Source: Synechococcus sp. NB0720_010
GTDB taxonomy: Bacteria > Cyanobacteriota > Cyanobacteriia > PCC-6307 > Cyanobiaceae
Length of the DNA: 64,000 nt
Assembly: GCF_023078835.1 (NCBI RefSeq)
Contig: NZ_CP090898.1
Span: 1,738,045 to 1,802,044 of the forward strand
Direction of reading: 5' to 3'
The notes under the pieces were generated by a model. That model saw only the letters and a program-made list of their open reading frames with translations, was not told the DNA's origin and made no database searches. Positions within the stretch are counted from its first letter, which is position 1. Each line of letters begins with the position of its first letter. Position numbers and translations under genes: made by a program. Below are positions 58,926 through 64,000 of this stretch, piece by piece.

Positions 58926-59315
58926 ATGTCAGCCGGTTTGCGCCTGTTTCAACCGTGGTCGAGGGCCTTGCAGCTGGGTCTGGCGCTCTGCTTGAGCACC
59001 AGCATCCCGGCCATGGCCGAGGGGCGTTCCGCGTTTGCGGAGGTGGAAGCGGAGGCCCTCTCCAAACTGAGCCGTCAGCAGCGCCATCGCTATTTCGATG
59101 ACCTGCGGGCGCTGCAGCGCCGCCGTTTTGATCAACGCCAGGCGGATCTCTCCCGTTTGGAGGGTTGCCTGAATCGCACGGCCAAGGCGAAGGCATCGAC
59201 CTGTTTTGAGCGGCAAACCCGAAAGGGGCACGCGCGTTGGCGGCGCGAGCTCCAGGCCTTGCGGCAGCGCTACAACCTGCCGGTGCCGCCGAGCCATCAC
59301 CACCGCCCCTCCTGA
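58926..59315 (+). CDS. Small secreted basic protein, unknown function
   Basis: The 129-residue product has a signal peptide (LQLGLALCLSTSIPAMAEG) and a basic helical mature part (ALSKLSRQQRHRYFDDLRAL, QRRRFDQRQADLSRLEGC) with two Cys (CLNRTAKAKASTC) and a histidine-rich end. ATG 58926 is chosen because it begins the signal peptide; an upstream in-frame ATG at 58854 lacks this. No family is recognised. A terminator serving the convergent pgk lies just after it. Confidence 0.65.
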   Translation: MSAGLRLFQPWSRALQLGLALCLSTSIPAMAEGRSAFAEVEAEALSKLSRQQRHRYFDDLRALQRRRFDQRQADLSRLEGCLNRTAKAKASTCFERQTRKGHARWRRELQALRQRYNLPVPPSHHHRPS

Positions 59316-59320
59316 GGCAT

Positions 59321-59345
59321 AAAAAAAGGGGCCCCTCGGGGCCCC
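59321..59345 (-). terminator. Rho-independent terminator of pgk
   Basis: A GGGGCCC (59328-59334) / GGGCCCC (59339-59345) hairpin with a 4-base loop, followed on the minus strand by seven T (59327-59321). It lies 24 bases after the pgk stop codon and six bases beyond the convergent gene's stop. Confidence 0.85.
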
Positions 59346-59368
59346 AGTCGCTGAATCGCCAGTGGAGA

Positions 59369-60574
59369 TCAGGCTTCGTCGAGGGCGGCCACGCCGGGGA
59401 GGACCTTGCCTTCCAGCAGCTCGAGGCTGGCGCCACCGCCGGTGGAGATGTGGGACATCTTGTCGGCCAGGCCGGCCTTCTCCACAGCAGCCACGGAGTC
59501 ACCGCCGCCGATGATCGTGCAGCAGCCCTTACCGCTGATGTCAGCCAGGGTGGTGGCGATGGCGTTGGTGCCGGCGGCGAAGGCGTCGAACTCGAACACG
59601 CCCATGGGGCCGTTCCAGATCACGGTCTTGCAGTCAGCCAGGGCGTCCTGGAAGACCTTGACGGAATCGGGACCGATGTCCAGGCCCATCCAGCCGTCGG
59701 GGATGGCATCCACCTTGGCCACCTGGCTGTTGGCATCGGGGGCGAAGTTGTCAGCCAGCACCACGTCGGTGGGCAGCAGGAACTGAACGCCCTTGGCAGC
59801 AGCCTTGGCCTCGAGCTCCTTGGCCAGCTCCAGCTTGTCCTCTTCCACCAGGCTCTTGCCGACGGCCATGCCGCGGGCCTTGTAGAAGGTGAAGATCATG
59901 CCGCCGCCGACAAGGATCTTGTCGCACTTGTCGAGCAGGGCCTCGAGCACGCCGATCTTGGAGCTCACCTTGGAGCCGCCGACGATGGCCGCCAGGGGAC
60001 GCTTGGGCTCATCGATGGCGCCCTGCAGGTACTGCAGCTCCTTCTCCATCAGGTAGCCGGCGACGCTGGGGCTCAGGTACTGGGTCACGCCCTCGGTGGA
60101 GGCGTGGGCACGGTGAGCGGCACCGAAGGCGTCGTTGACGTACACGTCAGCCAGGCTGGCCAGCTTCTTGGCGAAGTCGCCTTCGTTCTTCTCTTCTTCG
60201 GCGAAGAAGCGGACGTTCTCCAGCAGCACGACGTCGCCATCGGCCATCGCAGCAACCTTGGCCTCGGCGTCAGGGCCGATGCAGCTGTCGGTCTTCACCA
60301 CGCCCTTGCCCAGCAGTTCGCTCAGGCGAGCGGCCACGGGGGTGAGGCGCATGCCCTCGTTCACCTGACCCTTGGGACGACCGAAGTGGGCCGAGAGGAT
60401 CACCTTGGCGCCCTTGCCCACCAGATCATTGATGGTGGGGAGGGCAGCGCGGATGCGGGTGTCATCGGTGATGGCGCCGGCATCGTTCAGGGGAACGTTG
60501 AAGTCGACCCGAACCAGCACGCGCTTGCCGCGCAGCTCGTCAGCGGAAAGGCTGGCCAGGGAGCGCTTCGCCAT
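59369..60574 (-). CDS. pgk: Phosphoglycerate kinase
   Basis: Moves phosphate between 1,3-bisphosphoglycerate and ADP in glycolysis, and works in reverse in the Calvin cycle. The 401-residue protein starts [27 protein letters not shown] and has the substrate motif [41 protein letters not shown] and the nucleotide loop [19 protein letters not shown] 60574 is used; the in-frame codon at 60622 adds an unmatched tail. Confidence 0.98.
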   Translation of the reverse strand: MAKRSLASLSADELRGKRVLVRVDFNVPLNDAGAITDDTRIRAALPTINDLVGKGAKVILSAHFGRPKGQVNEGMRLTPVAARLSELLGKGVVKTDSCIGPDAEAKVAAMADGDVVLLENVRFFAEEEKNEGDFAKKLASLADVYVNDAFGAAHRAHASTEGVTQYLSPSVAGYLMEKELQYLQGAIDEPKRPLAAIVGGSKVSSKIGVLEALLDKCDKILVGGGMIFTFYKARGMAVGKSLVEEDKLELAKELEAKAAAKGVQFLLPTDVVLADNFAPDANSQVAKVDAIPDGWMGLDIGPDSVKVFQDALADCKTVIWNGPMGVFEFDAFAAGTNAIATTLADISGKGCCTIIGGGDSVAAVEKAGLADKMSHISTGGGASLELLEGKVLPGVAALDEA

Positions 60575-60709
60575 GGGTGAGACAAGGGGGTAGAGGTCGG
60601 GCGAATTTAGCGGGCCAGTCAAGGGTTGCCCCGTTATCGCGCTCTGCGATGGCTTTGCTGGCCCCCCGCGCTGTCGGCGCTAGACAGAGGGTGCACCGGC
60701 CAGCCGGCC

Positions 60710-61087
60710 ATGTTTGAGATCGTTCTCTTCCCCATCGACCGCAGCCGCCAGGCTGCTGAAACCGCTGCCTTCGCCCTGAAGTTGGCCCAGCAGCACGGCA
60801 GCCGTTTGGTGCTGCTCTCCGTGGTTGAGCCCGGTCAAGACGATCCCGCTGCTGTGGCTGCGTTGTTAGAGGACGCCCGCGGTCGCTTCCAAGAACAGGG
60901 CGTCAGCTGTGAGGTGCTCGAGCGCGAAGGAAAGCCGGCTTTTGTGATCTGTGATGTGGCCGATGAAATCAATGCCGATGTGATCGTGATGGGGACCCGC
61001 GGGCTGAGCCTCGAAGCGGAGGACGCCCCCAGCACGGCCTCCCGTGTGATTCAGTTGGCCCCTTGCCCCGTGATGGTGGTGCCGTGA
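60710..61087 (+). CDS. Universal stress protein UspA family
   Basis: The 125-residue protein has the Usp fold: FEIVLFPIDRSRQAAETAAFALKLAQQHGSRLVLLSVVEP, then ADVIVMGTRGLSLEAED, STASRVIQLAPCPVMVV. The ATP-binding loop G-x2-G-x9-G-S/T is only partly conserved, so it may not bind ATP. ATG 60710 begins the fold. Its stop overlaps the GTG start of the GTPase gene (GTGA). Confidence 0.9.
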   Translation: MFEIVLFPIDRSRQAAETAAFALKLAQQHGSRLVLLSVVEPGQDDPAAVAALLEDARGRFQEQGVSCEVLEREGKPAFVICDVADEINADVIVMGTRGLSLEAEDAPSTASRVIQLAPCPVMVVP

Positions 61088-61983
61088 GTGAGCTGCTGAG
61101 TAGCGCGGCCCCGTCGATTCAGTGGTATCCGGGCCACATCGCCAAAGCAGAGCGCGCGCTCACCGACAACCTGGCCAAGGTCGACTTGGTGATCGAGGTT
61201 CGCGATGCCCGCATCCCGACGGCCACCGGCCACCCCCGTTTGCAGCGTTGGATTCAAGGCAAGCAACATCTGCTGGTTTTGAACCGCCGCGACATGATTC
61301 CAGTGGCGGCGCGGGAGGCTTGGGACGCCTGGTTCCGCGGCCAAGGCCAGACCCCTTGGTGGAGTGATGCCAAGGCCGGCACGGGGGTCAAGCAGCTCCA
61401 GCAGGCGGCGATTCGAGCGGGGGACTCCCTCAATGAGCGGCGCCGGAATCGCGGCATGCGCCCAAGGCCCGTGCGGGCGTTGATGCTGGGGTTCCCCAAC
61501 GTCGGCAAGTCCGCCCTGATCAATCGCTTGGTGCGCCAAAAAGTGGTGGACAGTGCCCGCCGCGCTGGCGTGACCCGCAGCCTGCGCTGGGTCCGGCTTG
61601 GCCAGGACTTGGACCTGCTGGATGCACCAGGGGTGTTGCCCCCTCGCCTGGATGACCAGCTCGCTGCCCTGCGTCTGGCGCTCTGTGACGACATCGGCCA
61701 GGCGGCCTACGACGGAGAGGCCGCCGCCATGGCCTTTGTCCACATGCTCGCGGCCTTGGAGGCAGCGGAGACCTCCGGGGTCAAGCCCGGCCTGCTGGAG
61801 CGTCGCTATGGCATCCCGGTCGAGACGCTGTCAGGGGAGGGCGCGCCCAAGCCGGATGTCCATGGCTGGTTAACGGGAGCGGCTGAGCGGCACACCAGTG
61901 GCGACACGGTGCGAATGGCCCAGCGGTTCCTCGATGACTTCCGCCGGGGCATGCTCGGACCGATTGCCTTGGAGTTGCCGTGA
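61084..61983 (+). CDS. Ribosome assembly GTPase, YlqF/RbgA type
   Basis: A circularly permuted GTPase that helps late 50S subunit assembly. The 299-residue protein starts with WYPGHIAKAERALTDNLAK and shows the reordered motifs: G4 NRRD (about 66-69), then G5 SDAKAG, G1 GFPNVGKS (about 136-143), G2 Thr in RAGVTRS and G3 DAPG (about 180), followed by a C-terminal helical domain. GTG 61084 overlaps the Usp stop; its own stop overlaps the RluD-like GTG (GTGA). Confidence 0.93.
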   Translation: MSELLSSAAPSIQWYPGHIAKAERALTDNLAKVDLVIEVRDARIPTATGHPRLQRWIQGKQHLLVLNRRDMIPVAAREAWDAWFRGQGQTPWWSDAKAGTGVKQLQQAAIRAGDSLNERRRNRGMRPRPVRALMLGFPNVGKSALINRLVRQKVVDSARRAGVTRSLRWVRLGQDLDLLDAPGVLPPRLDDQLAALRLALCDDIGQAAYDGEAAAMAFVHMLAALEAAETSGVKPGLLERRYGIPVETLSGEGAPKPDVHGWLTGAAERHTSGDTVRMAQRFLDDFRRGMLGPIALELP

Positions 61984-62957
61984 GTGGTTTTGGGGAAGGT
62001 GAAGGGGAGCTGCTGACGCTCACCTACCCCAAACCTCTGCCGATGCGATTGGACCGCTGGCTCGTGGCCCAACGCCCCGAGCAGAGCCGGGCCCGGATTC
62101 AGAAGTTCATCGATGCGGGCTATGTCCGCGTCAACGGAGTCACGGGCCGCGCCAAGACCCCCCTGCGTCTGAACGACACGGTGGAGTTGTGGATGCCGCC
62201 GCCGGAGCCCCTTCCCTATCTGATCCCCCAGGACATCCCCCTGGATGTCCTCTACGAGGACGAGCACCTGATCGTGCTCAACAAGCCGGCCGGGCTCACG
62301 GTCCATCCCGCCCCTGGGAACAAGGACGGGACCCTGGTCAATGGCCTGCTGCATCACTGCCCCGATCTACCGGGAATCGGCGGCGAGATGCGTCCGGGGA
62401 TCGTTCATCGCCTGGATAAGGACACGACGGGCTGCATCGTCGTGGCCAAGAGCCAGGAGGCCCTGGTCAAGCTGCAGGTGCAGATCCAGAAGCGTGTGGC
62501 GTCCCGGGAGTACCTGGCGGTGGTCCATGGGGCGCCGGCTGGGGACAACGGAACGATCGTTGGGGCCATCGGCCGCCATCCCGCCGATCGCAAGAAGTAC
62601 GCGGTGGTCCATGACGGCTCCGGGCGCCATGCCTGCACCCACTGGACCCTGCTGGAGCGCCTGGGCGATTACGCCCTGATGCGCTTCAAACTCGACACCG
62701 GCCGCACCCACCAGATCCGGGTTCACTGCGCCCACATCGGGCATCCCATCGTTGGGGATCCGGTTTATTCCCGCTGCCGCAAGTTGCCGTTGACCCTGCC
62801 CGGTCAGGCGCTCCATGCCTTCCAGCTGGGTCTGGATCACCCGATCCGTAAGGACCGAATGCTGTTTGAGGCCCCCCTGCCGGAGGTGATGGAGAAGTTG
62901 CTCAAGCTGCTGAGGCGGCGGGCAGGCGTGGACACGCCTCCACCAGAGTCCGAGTGA
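61980..62957 (+). CDS. rluD: RluD-like 23S rRNA pseudouridine synthase
   Basis: Converts uridines in 23S rRNA, in RluD's case helix 69. The 325-residue protein has an N-terminal S4 domain (RLDRWLVAQRPEQSRARIQKFI, about 23-43), the strand LIVLNKPAGLTVHPAPG and the catalytic D146 in IVHRLDKDTTG. RLU-family assignment to D over C rests on the S4 domain and helix length and is not fully certain. It is coupled to the GTPase gene, so the three genes form an operon for stress and ribosome assembly. Its 3' end overlaps the convergent ABC gene by 56 bases. Confidence 0.92.
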   Translation: MSGFGEGEGELLTLTYPKPLPMRLDRWLVAQRPEQSRARIQKFIDAGYVRVNGVTGRAKTPLRLNDTVELWMPPPEPLPYLIPQDIPLDVLYEDEHLIVLNKPAGLTVHPAPGNKDGTLVNGLLHHCPDLPGIGGEMRPGIVHRLDKDTTGCIVVAKSQEALVKLQVQIQKRVASREYLAVVHGAPAGDNGTIVGAIGRHPADRKKYAVVHDGSGRHACTHWTLLERLGDYALMRFKLDTGRTHQIRVHCAHIGHPIVGDPVYSRCRKLPLTLPGQALHAFQLGLDHPIRKDRMLFEAPLPEVMEKLLKLLRRRAGVDTPPPESE

Positions 62958-64000
62958 TGGCGGCCTGGGGCTGGCTGAGCAGCTGATCACCGGGGCCTTC
63001 TTCGACGATCTTGCCGCCATCGAGCACCACGACCCGCTGGCAGAAGCCACTGGCCACCGCCAGGTCGTGGGTGACAAAGATCAGCCCCAGACCGAGGCGG
63101 TCCTGGAGGGAGCGCAGCAGCTGCAGTACCTCGGCCTGGACTTCGGCATCGAGCATGCTCACGCTTTCGTCGCAGAGCAGCACCTGCGGTTCCAGCACCA
63201 GGGCCCGTGCGATGGCGACCCGCTGTTGTTGACCGCCGGACAGCTGGCGGGGCAGGCGCCCCTCAAAGGCTTCGGGCGGCTGCAGGCCAACGGCCTCTAG
63301 CCAGTGCCGGGCTTGTTCACGGGCGGCCGCTGGGCTGGCGAGCCCATGGATCAAGAGTGGATCGGCAATGGCCTCCCCCACGGTCATCGCTGGGTTGAGG
63401 CAGGCCAGCGGGTCTTGAAAGACCATTTGGATGCGCCGCCGGGCCTGGCGCAGGGCCTCACCCCGCAGGCGCATCAGATCAACGCCCTTGAGCTTCACGC
63501 TGCCGCCCCGGACCGGCGTCAGCCCCATCAGGGCGCGGCAGAGGGTGCTCTTGCCGCAACCGGAGGCGCCAACGACGCCCACGGTTTCGCCGTGGCGCAG
63601 TTGCAGGCTGACCCCGTCCACGGCCCGGTACCAGCGGGACTGCCAGGGCAATCCCGGCAGGGGATGCCAGCAGCGCAGTCCCTCCAGCTCCAGCAGGGGA
63701 GAGGCATTGGACGGGGCGGGTGTGACACCGCCTTCCCGGGCCCGCGCGGCCCCCACGAGCCGTTGGGCCAGGGGCGATTGGGGTTGGGTGAGCAGGGTCG
63801 TCGCTGGGGCCTGCTCCACCAGTCGGCCCTGGTCCAGGACGGCGATTTGATCGCACCAGCGCCCGGCCATGGCCAGGTCATGGCTGATCAGCAACAGGGC
63901 GCTGCCGGCCTCCCGGCAGAGGTCGCAGAGCTCCTGCATGACCTGCCCGGCCACGGCCACATCCAGGCTGGTGGTGGGTTCATCGGCAATGACCAGGGCG
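62902..64000 (-). CDS. Peptide-type ABC transporter with two fused ATPase domains; 5' end outside the window
   Basis: Only the last 365 codons are in view. The first ATPase domain shows just its Walker B ADEPTTSLDVAV and the following H-switch region ISHDLAM. The second is complete: Walker A GASGCGKSTL, signature LSGGQQQRVAIARALV, Walker B VLLCDESVSMLDAEV and ISxTHDLAVAS. The link between them carries the peptide-transporter patch QLVGAARAREG. The order matches DppD-DppF-type ATPases fused in one chain, as in GsiA. The substrate is probably a di- or oligopeptide, but nickel or glutathione cannot be ruled out. Confidence 0.9.
   Translation of the reverse strand, partial: ALVIADEPTTSLDVAVAGQVMQELCDLCREAGSALLLISHDLAMAGRWCDQIAVLDQGRLVEQAPATTLLTQPQSPLAQRLVGAARAREGGVTPAPSNASPLLELEGLRCWHPLPGLPWQSRWYRAVDGVSLQLRHGETVGVVGASGCGKSTLCRALMGLTPVRGGSVKLKGVDLMRLRGEALRQARRRIQMVFQDPLACLNPAMTVGEAIADPLLIHGLASPAAAREQARHWLEAVGLQPPEAFEGRLPRQLSGGQQQRVAIARALVLEPQVLLCDESVSMLDAEVQAEVLQLLRSLQDRLGLGLIFVTHDLAVASGFCQRVVVLDGGKIVEEGPGDQLLSQPQAAITRTLVEACPRLPAASAA

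Noticed and set aside
59237-60580. Open frame of about 450 codons antisense to pgk
   Set aside because: A shadow of the well-conserved pgk frame; no motif, and the sequence is Gly/Ala/His/Leu-rich like other shadows.

Overview
This 64 kb window is a piece of a high-G+C cyanobacterial chromosome. The gene complement points to the Synechococcus/Cyanobium picocyanobacteria: a paired Flv1/Flv3 flavodiiron oxygen-reduction system, an MEKHLA-domain protein, DUF3747, a PhcB-type cyclic-nucleotide-binding methyltransferase, the order eno-gloA-clpB-secE-nusG-rplK-rplA-rplJ-rplL, and very tight spacing with many GTG starts. No rRNA, tRNA, insertion sequence, integrase or CRISPR array was found. The genus-level placement is inferred from gene content and composition, not from a phylogeny.

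Layout. 0-1.2 kb: 3' end of gcvP. 1.2-6.1 kb: two small conserved proteins, flv1 and flv3, and an Hsp20 chaperone. 6.1-15.6 kb: a minus-strand chromatin/helicase-like group (SNF2 helicase, SWIM zinc finger, MEKHLA), split by an AT-richer 4.5 kb block of methyltransferases and glycosyltransferases (about 7.5-11.97 kb). 15.6-18.5 kb: alaS and a small protein. 18.5-23.5 kb: a cyclic-nucleotide group of a Crp/Fnr regulator, a stand-alone cNMP-binding protein, a FecR-domain secreted protein and a CHASE2 adenylate cyclase. 23.5-30.6 kb: speA, ndk, a DUF3307 membrane protein, a cNMP-binding/methyltransferase fusion, thiO and gatB. 30.6-36 kb: a secreted protein of unknown role, coaE, argJ, two small proteins and a UbiB-family kinase. 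36-44.3 kb: enolase, glyoxalase I, a ClpB-like disaggregase and the secE-nusG-ribosomal protein run, with an L10-leader autoregulatory RNA before rplJ. 44.3-47.2 kb: a candidate small RNA, a DUF3747 protein, rnhA and pyrD. 47.2-51.7 kb: pilM-pilN-pilO-pilQ of the type IV pilus. 51.7-56.9 kb: a pentapeptide/TPR protein, a CobD-like aminotransferase, murG, a secreted protein, a hydroxyisobutyrate-dehydrogenase-like enzyme and an EF-hand protein. 56.9-64 kb: an OmpR-type response regulator with its histidine kinase, a small secreted protein, pgk, a universal stress protein, an rbgA-like GTPase, rluD and the 3' end of a double-ATPase peptide ABC transporter gene.

How the parts work together. Translation and ribosome assembly (alaS, gatB, secE/nusG/rpl genes, rbgA-like GTPase, rluD) and central carbon metabolism (eno, pgk, gloA, gcvP) form the backbone. 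The more distinctive parts are the possible cAMP module (a membrane CHASE2 cyclase able to make a messenger and three cNMP-binding-fold proteins nearby), the split SNF2/SWIM group carrying surface-glycan genes, and the pilus secretin operon. Seven of the thirteen convergent gene pairs overlap at their 3' ends, so the genome is unusually compact.
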